The notes beneath the pieces were generated by a model. That model ran no database searches, was not told the origin of the DNA, and saw only the letters and a program-made list of their open reading frames with translations. From NCBI RefSeq assembly GCF_031180975.1, contig NZ_JAPSLI010000004.1, positions 124,001-188,000 of the forward strand: a stretch of DNA of 64,000 nucleotides, in the 5' to 3' direction. Positions 39,401 through 47,171 of the stretch are shown here, piece by piece (within the stretch, counting starts at the first letter, position 1; every line of letters begins with the position of its first letter). Both the position numbers and the translations under genes were made by a program. This DNA is from Microbacterium sp. GTDB taxonomy: Bacteria > Actinomycetota > Actinomycetes > Actinomycetales > Microbacteriaceae.

Positions 39401-39427
39401 ATTCGGCGGAACGGGCGGGGGGATCGC

Positions 39428-40279
39428 ATGGGAGCGACTGAGAGGGCCGGTGCGCTGACGCTGCTCCGCGCTGCATTGCCCAGCCTCTCGGTGACGGAGC
39501 GCCGCGTGGCCGACCGGATCCTCGACGGCCCCGAGGCGGTACTGGAGGCGTCGATGCTCGACGTCGCCAAGGCCTGTGATGTGAGCGACACCACCGTGCT
39601 GCGGATGTGCCGCAATGCGGGGTTCGCTGGCTTCACCGATCTGAAGCTCGCACTGGCGCGCGACCTCGCCACGCCGATGCAGCTCATCCACGACGACATC
39701 GCCGACGGCGACGACCCCGCTGTCATCGCACGGAAGGTCTTCGCACGCGCCGCGCTGTCGCTGCAGGACACCGCGAACGTCATCGACCCCGGCGGGTTCG
39801 CCACCGCCCTCGGCCTGCTGGAGAGCGCCCGCAGCGTGCTGGTGGGCGGCGTGGGCACCTCCGGCGTTGTCGGGCAGGCGTTCTACCAGCGCTGCCGGAG
39901 ACTCGGCATCAGCTGCGACGCTCCGCCCGACTCGCAGGTGCAGAACATCCACGCCGCGCTGCTCGGATCCGACGATCTGGTCGTCGCCATCTCGTACTCC
40001 GGCGCCACCCGGTCGGTGGTCGGCATGGCCGAGCGGGCGCGCGAGACGGGGGCGAAGGTGCTGGCCATCACGGGCAACCGCGAGTCGCACCTGGCCAAGG
40101 CGGCGGACGCGGTGCTGATCAGCGTCTCGCACGAGACCAGGCATGAGCCCATCGCCGCCCGGCTGTGCCAGCTCACCCTGCTGGACGCGCTGTGCGTCGC
40201 CTACAGCCACCGCCACCTCGACGAGGTGCTGCGCAGGGAGCAGCGGGCGGGTCAGTCCATCGTCGAGAGCTCGTTCTGA
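39428..40279 (+). CDS. RpiR-family transcriptional regulator
   Basis: 283 residues from ATG 39428. The N-terminal HTH_6 domain (about 15-85) includes VTERRVADRIL and ACDVSDTTVLRMCRNAGF. The C-terminal SIS domain (about 125-265) has VGGVGTSGVVGQAF and VVAISYSGATRSV, which bind a phosphosugar. It faces the sugar importer operon across a 108-bp gap with paired palindromes, so it likely senses the phosphorylated sugar made by the PfkB kinase. The TrpF-like gene follows 31 bp after its stop. Confidence 0.92.
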   Translation: MGATERAGALTLLRAALPSLSVTERRVADRILDGPEAVLEASMLDVAKACDVSDTTVLRMCRNAGFAGFTDLKLALARDLATPMQLIHDDIADGDDPAVIARKVFARAALSLQDTANVIDPGGFATALGLLESARSVLVGGVGTSGVVGQAFYQRCRRLGISCDAPPDSQVQNIHAALLGSDDLVVAISYSGATRSVVGMAERARETGAKVLAITGNRESHLAKAADAVLISVSHETRHEPIAARLCQLTLLDALCVAYSHRHLDEVLRREQRAGQSIVESSF

Positions 40280-40310
40280 GCCCGTCCTTCATGAGAACCA
40301 GGAGCGTCCG

Positions 40311-40988
40311 ATGATCGTGCAGATCTACACCGCCCAGTCCGCCGATGAGGCGCTGGCACTCGCCGAGCTCGGCGTGGATCAGATCGGCCTCACGCCCACC
40401 GGCGTGGGCCTCCCCGGACAGATCGGCGAGGAGACGGCCGCCGAGGCCGCGGCGGCGTTGCGCGGCCGCGCGCGCTCCGTCGCGCTCAGCGTCGAGACCG
40501 ACATCACCGAGATCGCACGGATGGCGACCTCGGTGCGGCCGGACATCCTGCATCTGTGCGGAGAGGTCGGCGCCGTGGGACCTGCAGCCGTCCGGGAGCT
40601 GCGCGATCTGATCCCCGCAGGGATGCAGATCATGCAGGCCATCGCAGTGGGGGCGGACGGCGACCGCGCACTCGCGCGCGACTACGCCCGGGTCGCGGAC
40701 TATCTGATCCTGGACTCCTACACGACCGACGTCCAGGGCGTCGGGGCGGCCGGCGTGGTCCACGACTGGTCGCGCAGTGCCGCCATCGTCTCCGACGTCG
40801 ACGTGCCCGTCATCCTCGCCGGTGGGCTCTCCGCCGACAACGTCGCAGCAGCAATCGCCGCCGTCCGGCCGTGGGGCGTCGACTCGCTCACCCACACCAA
40901 CCGCCCGCTGGCGGGAGGCGGGTTCGAGAAAGACCTCGACGCCGTGGCCGCGTTCGTCCGGGCTGCGACGAACGTCTCGGTGAGCTGA
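40311..40988 (+). CDS. Phosphoribosylanthranilate isomerase-like (TrpF-fold) protein of unknown substrate
   Basis: 225 residues, ATG 40311 with AGGAG upstream. The TrpF (beta/alpha)8 pattern is clear: ELGVDQIGL, DYLILDSYTTD with the conserved Asp, and GLSADNVAAAI followed by VRPWGVDS at the phosphate site. The N-terminal motif of true TrpF, KICG with catalytic Cys, reads QIYT here, and the usual GGTGK loop is replaced. So it is probably not the tryptophan enzyme. It is co-oriented with rpiR and faces a sugar operon, suggesting an isomerase or rearrangement on a phosphorylated sugar derivative. Confidence 0.75.
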   Translation: MIVQIYTAQSADEALALAELGVDQIGLTPTGVGLPGQIGEETAAEAAAALRGRARSVALSVETDITEIARMATSVRPDILHLCGEVGAVGPAAVRELRDLIPAGMQIMQAIAVGADGDRALARDYARVADYLILDSYTTDVQGVGAAGVVHDWSRSAAIVSDVDVPVILAGGLSADNVAAAIAAVRPWGVDSLTHTNRPLAGGGFEKDLDAVAAFVRAATNVSVS

Positions 40989-41010
40989 GGCGGTCGCCCC
41001 GGGGTTGGGT

Positions 41011-43344
41011 TCACTCCGTCAGGTCGAGCACGGCGCGGACGATGCTGTCGGCATCGATGCCGTGGTACTGATAGACGGATGCCAGGTCACCGGCCTGGCC
41101 GAAGCGGCTGACGCCGAGATGGCGCGCCGGAACACGGTGGACGCCGGCGAGGAACGCCAGCGCGTGCGGATGCCCGTCCAGCACGGTGACCATCGGTGCC
41201 GCCCGATCTGCCGGCAGCACCTGATCGAGGATCCAGTCGCTCCCCTCGCCGGCTCCGCCGCGTGACTGCACCGCCTCGAAGAGCAGCCCCGGACTCGTGA
41301 CGCACACGACGTCGACGTCGTGGCCGAGGGCGGCGAGACGGGACGCCGCGTCCACGGCATCCGGCACCATCGCCCCCATCGCCACGATCGTGGCGGCGGG
41401 CCGTTGCGCGCTGCGCAGCCGGTAACCGCCGGCGACCACCTGGCGACGACGACGCTCACGCGCCGCCGGGTCGGCGGGAATCGCCGCGAGCGTCTGATCG
41501 ACCGGCTTCGTGGACAGCCGCAGGTAGGCCGAGCGCCCGCCGGGCCTGGCCATCTGCGACATCGCGGCGAGCAGCGTCCACTCCACCTCCTGCATGAACG
41601 CCGGTTCGTAGCTCAGGCACTCCGGCTGCTCCAGCCCGATGGACGGCGTCTTGATCGACTGGTGAGCACCGCCCTCGGCGGCGAGCGAGACTCCCGACGG
41701 GGTGCCGACCAGAATCGACTGCCCGCCGGCGTACATCCCGTACGACCAGGGCTCGAGCGCTCGCTCGACGAACGGGTCGTAGAGCACGCCGATCGGGAAC
41801 AGCGGCTGCCCCCAGCGGCTCCACGTCGCGCCGAGCTCGCCGAGCAGGCTCACCAGGTTCACCTCGGCGATGCCCAGCTCGATGTGCTGCCCGGTCGGGC
41901 GTTCCCGCCAGTGCATGATCGTCTCGGGGTCGTCGTCGAACCAGTCCTGACGGTCGCGCGTCGACCAGACGCCCGCCTTGTTCAGCCAGCCGGCGAGGTT
42001 GGTGCTGCTGGAGACGTCCGGGCTCGCGGTCACGACACGACGGGCGATCTCAGGAGCGGAGCGCGTGAGGTCCAGGAGAACCCGGCCGAGCGCCGCCTGG
42101 GTCGCCCCGACGCCGGACGGCGTGCGGCCGAAGTCGACGGGCACGGTCGGCGGCGCGACAGGCGGGATCACCTCGCGGCGCAGCCGGTCCGCGGTCTGCG
42201 CGCACAGGCGCCCCTCGTCCGAGAGCGGATCGAACCGCTGCCACGGGGCGTCGGGGTCCATGCCGACCTGGGCGGCGAATTGCCGGTACTGCTCGCTGCT
42301 CAGCAGCGACGAGTGATTCTGCGGATGCCCGGCGGTCGGCAGTCCATGGCCCTTGATCGTGTAGGCGATGATGACGGTCGGGCGTGTGTCGTCGATCCGC
42401 GCGAACGCGTCCCGCAGGGCGCCCAGATCGTGCCCGCCGAGATTTCGGATGCTGCGGACGAGCTCGTCATCGTCGAGGCCGTCGATGAGCGAACGGATGC
42501 CGTCGGCTCCGGCATCCGCGTCGGGGAGGCGTCGGCGGAGTTCACCGGGCGAGCAGCGCAGCAGTCGCTGGTACTCGGCGTTGGGCATGGCGAGGATGCG
42601 GGTGCGCAGCGCGTCTCCTCCCGGCAGCCGGAACAGCTCCTGCAGGCGGTGACCGAACGGCACCGTGATGACCTGCCACCCGGCGGCGTCGAACATGCGC
42701 TCCAGCTTGCCCGCCGCGATGTTCGGCACGACGCGGTCGAGGGACTGCCGATTGAGGTCGACGATCCAGACCAGCTCACCGAGGTCGGGCACCTGCGGAT
42801 CCATCAGCGCTTCCCAGACCGCTCCCTCGTCGAGTTCGGCGTCGCCCACCAGCGAGTACTGCCGCCCCTTCGCCGAGCCGCCGGAGATCGACGCCGCATA
42901 GCGTCGCGCGATGGCGCCCCAGATGGGTGCGGTGGCGCCGATGCCGACCGACCCGGTGGAGTAGTCCACGGTGTCCGGGTCCTTGGCGCGGCTGGGGTAG
43001 CTCTGGATGCCGCCGAACTGCCGCAGCGTCGTCATCTGCGTGTCGTCCAATTCGCCCAGGAGGTAGTTGATGGCGTGCAGGACTGGTGACGCGTGCGGTT
43101 TCACCGAGACCCGGTCCTCGGCGCGGAGCTGTTCGAACCACAGCGCGGTCATGATCGTGGCGATGGACGCGCTGGACGCCTGGTGCCCGCCGACCTTCAT
43201 CCCGGACGGGTTCGGGCGCACCCGGTTCGCGTGATGGATCATCGACGTCGCCAGCCACAGCACCCGCTGCTCCACCGCGGCGAGTGCGTGCAGACTCTGC
43301 TCCTGCGCAGTACCGGTGACGGGGACGGTCTCGAGAACGTTCAT
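41011..43344 (-). CDS. MdeB/AceE-like thiamine-diphosphate 2-oxoacid dehydrogenase E1
   Basis: 777 residues, transketolase-like. The ThDP/Mg motif is GDAELDEGAVWEAL ending in DLNRQS (about 175-205); the second half has the pyrimidine-binding domain with HIELGIAEVNL, whose Glu activates ThDP, and a transketolase C-terminal domain. It is shorter than pyruvate dehydrogenase AceE (about 890). In Pseudomonas putida a relative, MdeB, handles 2-oxobutyrate from methionine breakdown and is paired with an Lrp-type MdeR. The same gene pair, divergent, is present here. The 2-oxoacid is therefore probably 2-oxobutyrate, by analogy. Confidence 0.8.
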   Translation of the reverse strand: MNVLETVPVTGTAQEQSLHALAAVEQRVLWLATSMIHHANRVRPNPSGMKVGGHQASSASIATIMTALWFEQLRAEDRVSVKPHASPVLHAINYLLGELDDTQMTTLRQFGGIQSYPSRAKDPDTVDYSTGSVGIGATAPIWGAIARRYAASISGGSAKGRQYSLVGDAELDEGAVWEALMDPQVPDLGELVWIVDLNRQSLDRVVPNIAAGKLERMFDAAGWQVITVPFGHRLQELFRLPGGDALRTRILAMPNAEYQRLLRCSPGELRRRLPDADAGADGIRSLIDGLDDDELVRSIRNLGGHDLGALRDAFARIDDTRPTVIIAYTIKGHGLPTAGHPQNHSSLLSSEQYRQFAAQVGMDPDAPWQRFDPLSDEGRLCAQTADRLRREVIPPVAPPTVPVDFGRTPSGVGATQAALGRVLLDLTRSAPEIARRVVTASPDVSSSTNLAGWLNKAGVWSTRDRQDWFDDDPETIMHWRERPTGQHIELGIAEVNLVSLLGELGATWSRWGQPLFPIGVLYDPFVERALEPWSYGMYAGGQSILVGTPSGVSLAAEGGAHQSIKTPSIGLEQPECLSYEPAFMQEVEWTLLAAMSQMARPGGRSAYLRLSTKPVDQTLAAIPADPAARERRRRQVVAGGYRLRSAQRPAATIVAMGAMVPDAVDAASRLAALGHDVDVVCVTSPGLLFEAVQSRGGAGEGSDWILDQVLPADRAAPMVTVLDGHPHALAFLAGVHRVPARHLGVSRFGQAGDLASVYQYHGIDADSIVRAVLDLTE

Positions 43345-43461
43345 GGGACGGATTCCTCGGTGCGGATGCCGGGCGTCGTCGCCCGCATCAGGTGGGTGCC
43401 GGGCCTTCTGGGCCGGTGCCTCACACAGACCAGGGATTTCGGCCAGGCGGGCAGATCAAGC

Positions 43462-43526
43462 AGATGGTGCGCTCATTGGATCAACCGACGCATGGACCGC
43501 GCAAGATGCGCCCGCTAGATTGATCA
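43462..43526. promoter_or_regulatory. Possible Lrp-type sites between mdeB-like gene and its regulator
   Basis: Two similar blocks, AGATGGTGCGCTCATTGG-ATCA at 43462-43483 and AGATGCGCCCGCTAGATTG-ATCA at 43504-43526, lie 42 bp apart (about four helical turns) in the 227-bp gap between the divergent genes. Such phased sites suit an Lrp-family octamer. Weak evidence, based on repeat and position only. Confidence 0.35.
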
Positions 43527-43571
43527 GAAGGGTCAAGTTCCGCTCGCAGGAATCCAGAAGGGCTGATCACC

Positions 43572-44033
43572 ATGGCGCGTTCCCGGCTGGCCGACCGCAC
43601 AGACGCCTCGCTGCTGCGGCACCTCATTCGCGAACCGGGTGCGACGATCGTCGCGCTGGCCGAGGCGACCGGTCTGGCTCGCAACACCGTGCGCGCACGC
43701 CTGGCTCGCTACGAGGCGGACGGCGCGCTGCGCTCCTTCCAGCGCCGTATCGACCCCGCCTTCCTGGGCTACCCGTTGAGCGCGTACGTCGTGACCAAGG
43801 TGAAGCAGAGCATGCTGGACGAGGTCGGCAGGTCGCTCTCGGCGATTCCGGAGGTCGTGGAGGTGCTCGGCCTATCCGGCATCACCGATCTGCTCATTCG
43901 CGTCGTCGCCCGCGACGCGGACGACCTGTACCGGGTCGCCGGGCGGATCCTCGACGTCGACGGCGTCAAACGCACCACGACGGGCCTCGTGATGCGCGAG
44001 ATGGTGCCGTACCGCGTGGAGCAGTTGCTCTGA
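43572..44033 (+). CDS. Lrp/AsnC-family regulator (MdeR-like)
   Basis: 153 residues. HTH_AsnC domain at about 8-55 (DASLLRHLIREPGATIVALA, then ARNTVRARLARYEADG), followed by the RAM ligand-binding domain with AYVVTKVKQS and VLGLSGITDLLIRVV. It is divergent from the MdeB-like gene, matching the MdeR arrangement, so an amino acid such as methionine or a 2-oxoacid precursor may be the effector. Its ATG at 43572 has a weak upstream AAGGG. Confidence 0.9.
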   Translation: MARSRLADRTDASLLRHLIREPGATIVALAEATGLARNTVRARLARYEADGALRSFQRRIDPAFLGYPLSAYVVTKVKQSMLDEVGRSLSAIPEVVEVLGLSGITDLLIRVVARDADDLYRVAGRILDVDGVKRTTTGLVMREMVPYRVEQLL

Positions 44034-44108
44034 CGGCGCCCGGGATGCCACGGCCATCCTGGGTCTGAGCCGCCCGCCGGATCGGATAGGATGGTCAGGT
44101 TGTTCCCT

Positions 44109-44196
44109 GGTGACGTGTCCGAGCGGCCGAAGGAGCACGCTTGGAAAGCGTGTGTTGTGCAAGCAACCGAGGGTTCGAATCCCTCCGTCACCGCCA
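44109..44196 (+). tRNA. tRNA-Ser (anticodon GGA)
   Basis: The cloverleaf is complete: acceptor stem GGTGACG pairs with CGTCACC, a long variable arm typical of class II tRNA is present, and the T loop has GTTCGAATC. The anticodon loop CTTGGAAAG gives GGA, which reads UCC/UCU serine codons. The discriminator G and an encoded CCA end the gene at 44196. Confidence 0.97.
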
Positions 44197-44203
44197 GATT
44201 CTT

Positions 44204-44232
44204 GAGGGCCTCCGCGCGTAGCGGGGGCCCTC
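44204..44232 (+). terminator. Terminator after tRNA-Ser
   Basis: GAGGGCCTCCGC (44204-44215) and GCGGGGGCCCTC (44221-44232) form a strong hairpin with a five-base loop directly after the tRNA, followed by a short T-containing stretch (GATTGTT). Confidence 0.85.
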
Positions 44233-44251
44233 GATTGTTCGCGAAGCCCCG

Positions 44252-44338
44252 CCGCCGAGCGCACCGCCTCCCGCCGAGCGCACGGGTTACCGGCGTCGGC
44301 AGGCCGTGCGGTCGACGGGAGGCCGTGCATTCGGCACG
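44252..44338. repeat. Four-box GTGCAC-type element, copy 1 (diverged)
   Basis: Two boxes of the form GCCGAGCGCAC[C/G]G are followed by a spacer of about 20 bp (with GGCGTCGGCAGG) and two inverted boxes, CCGTGCGGTCGACGG and CCGTGCATTCGGCA. The layout equals the copies at 56.4, 57.7 and 58.5 kb. The right part overlaps the 3' end of the PAP2-GNAT gene. Confidence 0.65.
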
Positions 44339-45612
44339 GCGAAGGGCGCGCCATCGAAGCGCACGCCGTACATCACCGTGTCGGGATCCGAATCCAGCCG
44401 GTGCATGCCGAGCCGTTCGTAGAACGCGCCCGCGCCGTTGTTCTCGGGGTTCATGCCGAGGTGCAGACCCGCGACGCCGCGGCGACGCAGTTCTTCGAAG
44501 AGGGTCTCTACCAGCCGGCGACCCAGCCCCTGGCCCTGGGTCTCCGGCAGCAGGTCGATATGCAGATGCGCCGGGTAGTCCCGCGCGTGCGTTTCCCGCG
44601 CCGGGCCCCGCCGTGAGGCGTACAGGATGATGCCGTCCTGGCGGGTGGGCGGGTCCTCCCCCGACAGCGGGTAGTTCTCGGCTCTGGTCGGCCACCATTC
44701 GTCGCGGAACCACCGCTCGAAGGCATCCGTGTCGTCGGTCGCGACGACGTACCCGACCGTGCGGCCGTCCGCCGATTCGACCACCCAGCACAGATCGGGG
44801 TGCCGTTCGGCGTACGGCACGGCGAACACGTCGCCCCACAGACGATCGTCGGTGAACAGGCCGGTGGCGTCTCCCCCGGCATCCGCGGTCTTGACGCACA
44901 CGTCGTACAGCGACTCCCGGTCCGACGGGCGATACGGACGGATCAACGACACGGGAGCCTTCCCTTCGGCCGCCAGCGGCCCGCCGGTCGATTCGGGACG
45001 CTGCCAGCCCAGCGACGCCCACGCCAGCACCGCGGCGGCGACCACGAGCGCCGCACCGGCGCCCACCATCGCACCGCCGATGGTGTCGGTGATCCAGTGC
45101 ACGCTCAGCAGCGTCCGCGACAGCGCCATCGCCACGGTCCACAGGATCCCGGCCACGGCGACCCACACCCGGGGGAACACGATCCACAGCACGGTCGCGA
45201 TCGTCGCGGCGTTGGCCGCATGCCCGGAAGGGAATGAACCGAAGTCCGAGCTGACCAGCATGTCGTCGGGGCGGGCCCGAGCGTAGATCTCCTTCAGAAG
45301 CTGCACGAGCGCGGCGCTGGCGACGAACGCGATCGCTGCATACACCGCGGCCCGCCAGCGCCGCAGCACGATCATGAGCACACCGATGAGCACGGGCACC
45401 AGGACGGTGGCGACCCATCCGCCCCCGATGCGGTTCAGGGCGTGCGCCGCAGCCAGCATCCACGGCTGGCGGATCTCGGCCATCGCCGTGTTCCACGCCG
45501 CGTCGAACCCGTTCGTGGCGCCCTGCGGGAGCAGCACCACGAGAATCCCGAGCAGGCAGGCGACCGTGATCAGAGAACCACCCGTCGCCACCAGCCATCG
45601 TCGCTGCATCAT
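44287..45612 (-). CDS. PAP2 phosphatase fused to a GNAT acetyltransferase-like domain
   Basis: 441 residues from ATG 45612. Residues 1-220 are a membrane PAP2 phosphatase with all three motifs: KEIYARARP, SFPSGHA and SRTLLSVHWITD. From about 230 a GNAT-like domain follows (IRPYRPSDRESLYDVCVKTA; acetyl-CoA loop QGQGLGRRLVE; NPENNGAGAFYERLGM). The frame is unbroken. However, AGGGAAGG lies six bases before an internal GTG (VSLIRPYR), so the GNAT part may also be made separately. Likely substrates are undecaprenyl or lipid phosphates for the first part; unknown for the second. Confidence 0.8.
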   Translation of the reverse strand: MMQRRWLVATGGSLITVACLLGILVVLLPQGATNGFDAAWNTAMAEIRQPWMLAAAHALNRIGGGWVATVLVPVLIGVLMIVLRRWRAAVYAAIAFVASAALVQLLKEIYARARPDDMLVSSDFGSFPSGHAANAATIATVLWIVFPRVWVAVAGILWTVAMALSRTLLSVHWITDTIGGAMVGAGAALVVAAAVLAWASLGWQRPESTGGPLAAEGKAPVSLIRPYRPSDRESLYDVCVKTADAGGDATGLFTDDRLWGDVFAVPYAERHPDLCWVVESADGRTVGYVVATDDTDAFERWFRDEWWPTRAENYPLSGEDPPTRQDGIILYASRRGPARETHARDYPAHLHIDLLPETQGQGLGRRLVETLFEELRRRGVAGLHLGMNPENNGAGAFYERLGMHRLDSDPDTVMYGVRFDGAPFAVPNARPPVDRTACRRR

Positions 45613-45665
45613 CCCATTCTGCCTGTTCGTTCGGCGGGCTCGGGCGCTGACAGCGGCGAGGCGGC

Positions 45666-47108
45666 TCAGGGTTCCAGCATCCCCACCGTCCGCGGGCGCA
45701 CGATCAGCCACAGCGCGAGGATCGCCAGCACAGCGCATCCCACCATCACCGATGCCATCGTCGTGGCGGTGATCCCGGACCCCGCCGAGATCAGGCCGAC
45801 CACCGGCGAGACGATCGCCGCCACGCCGTTGTTGCTCGCCCCGAGGATGGATGCCGCGGTGCCCGCCGCCTTCCCGTGCCGGTCGAGGGCGAGCACCTGC
45901 ACGCATGGCATCGTGAAACCGCACGCGGTCATGAACACCCACAGCGGCACCGCCGTGCCCCAGAAGCCGAGACCCAGGAGGTCGCAGACGATGATCGCGC
46001 AGCCCGACACGAGCAGCACGACGGTCGAGAACGCGAGCACCCACTGCGGCCCGAACCGCGCCGCCAGGCGAGAGGCCACCTGCACGCCCACGACGAGACC
46101 GAGCGAGTTGGCGGCGAACAGCAGCCCGTACGCCTGAGGGTCGAGCCCGTGCGTCTGCTGGAACAGGAACGGCGACGCCGACAGGTACGAGAACAGTCCC
46201 GAGAAGGTCATGCCGCCGATGACGAGCACGCCGACGAACACCCGGTCGCCGAACACGCTGCGGTACCGCTGCAGCACCGTGCTGGCACCGTGCTCGTGGC
46301 GGCGCGCCTTCGGCAGGGTCTCCGGGATCAGCACCAGGCCGGCGATCAGCATCACCGCCCCGTAGCCGGCGAGCACGCCGAAGATGCCGCGCCATGACGT
46401 CACCGCCAGCAGGGCCGAGCCGATCAGCGGCGCGATCACCGGGGCGGCGCCCGAGACGAGCGCCAGTCGCGACAGCATCACCACGAGCCGTCGCCCGCCG
46501 AACAGGTCGCGCACGATCGCCATCGCCACGACGCCTCCTGCCGCCGCGCCGATGCCCATCAGCACGCGCGCCGCGCCGAGCAGCAGCAGGTCGGGCGCGA
46601 ATGCGGCCGCGACGCTCGCGATCACGTGCAGGGCCGTGACGGTGATCAGCGGCACGCGCCGGCCCACCTTGTCGCTGAGCGGTCCGACGACCAGCTGCCC
46701 GATGGCGAAGCCCAGCATGGTGCCGGTCAGCGTCAGCTGGATCATCGCTGCCGACGTCGCGAAGTCCGCCTCCAGTTGCGGGAACGCGGGCAGGTACAGG
46801 TCGATCGTGAACGGCCCGAGCGCGGTGAGCGCCCCGAGCAGCAGGATGTACACCGTGCGGCGCCCTGCGGAGATGGCATCCCCCGGGTGCAGCACGATCG
46901 GGGCGGTGGCCGGGTTCGGACCGAGGGTGCGAATGGCGCCGGTCGGCGAGGAGGTGCGGATGGCGCCGGTGATGGCGCGGATGCTGCCGGTCGAGGTGCG
47001 GATGCTGCCGGTGGGGGTGCGTTCGTCGGGCACGGAGGACTTTCGCGAGAGAGCGGATGCTGCGCCGAATCGTTTCGACGCGGGAACGTCCATGCTACTC
47101 GCCGGCAT
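45666..47108 (-). CDS. Bcr/CflA-family MFS drug exporter
   Basis: 480 residues from ATG 47108; ATG 47093 is also possible. Twelve membrane segments begin near residue 85. The family marks are TIDLYLPAFPQL after the first helix and GPLSDKVGRR in loop 2-3, typical of Bcr/CflA. The N-terminal 75 residues are an unusual hydrophilic extension with five copies of a TGSIRT/TGAIRT-like hexamer, coded by a GC-rich direct repeat at about 46935-47025. Substrate unknown; relatives export bicyclomycin, chloramphenicol or cysteine-related compounds. Confidence 0.88.
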   Translation of the reverse strand: MPASSMDVPASKRFGAASALSRKSSVPDERTPTGSIRTSTGSIRAITGAIRTSSPTGAIRTLGPNPATAPIVLHPGDAISAGRRTVYILLLGALTALGPFTIDLYLPAFPQLEADFATSAAMIQLTLTGTMLGFAIGQLVVGPLSDKVGRRVPLITVTALHVIASVAAAFAPDLLLLGAARVLMGIGAAAGGVVAMAIVRDLFGGRRLVVMLSRLALVSGAAPVIAPLIGSALLAVTSWRGIFGVLAGYGAVMLIAGLVLIPETLPKARRHEHGASTVLQRYRSVFGDRVFVGVLVIGGMTFSGLFSYLSASPFLFQQTHGLDPQAYGLLFAANSLGLVVGVQVASRLAARFGPQWVLAFSTVVLLVSGCAIIVCDLLGLGFWGTAVPLWVFMTACGFTMPCVQVLALDRHGKAAGTAASILGASNNGVAAIVSPVVGLISAGSGITATTMASVMVGCAVLAILALWLIVRPRTVGMLEP

Positions 47109-47171
47109 CCGCCGTCCCCCAACGGGCCGCGCCGGCGCGCGCCGCGCACCCCGGATGCCGGCCGCGCGGCT

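Noticed and set aside
40311..40988. Assignment as tryptophan-pathway trpF
   Set aside because: Catalytic Cys motif is absent and no trp genes are near.
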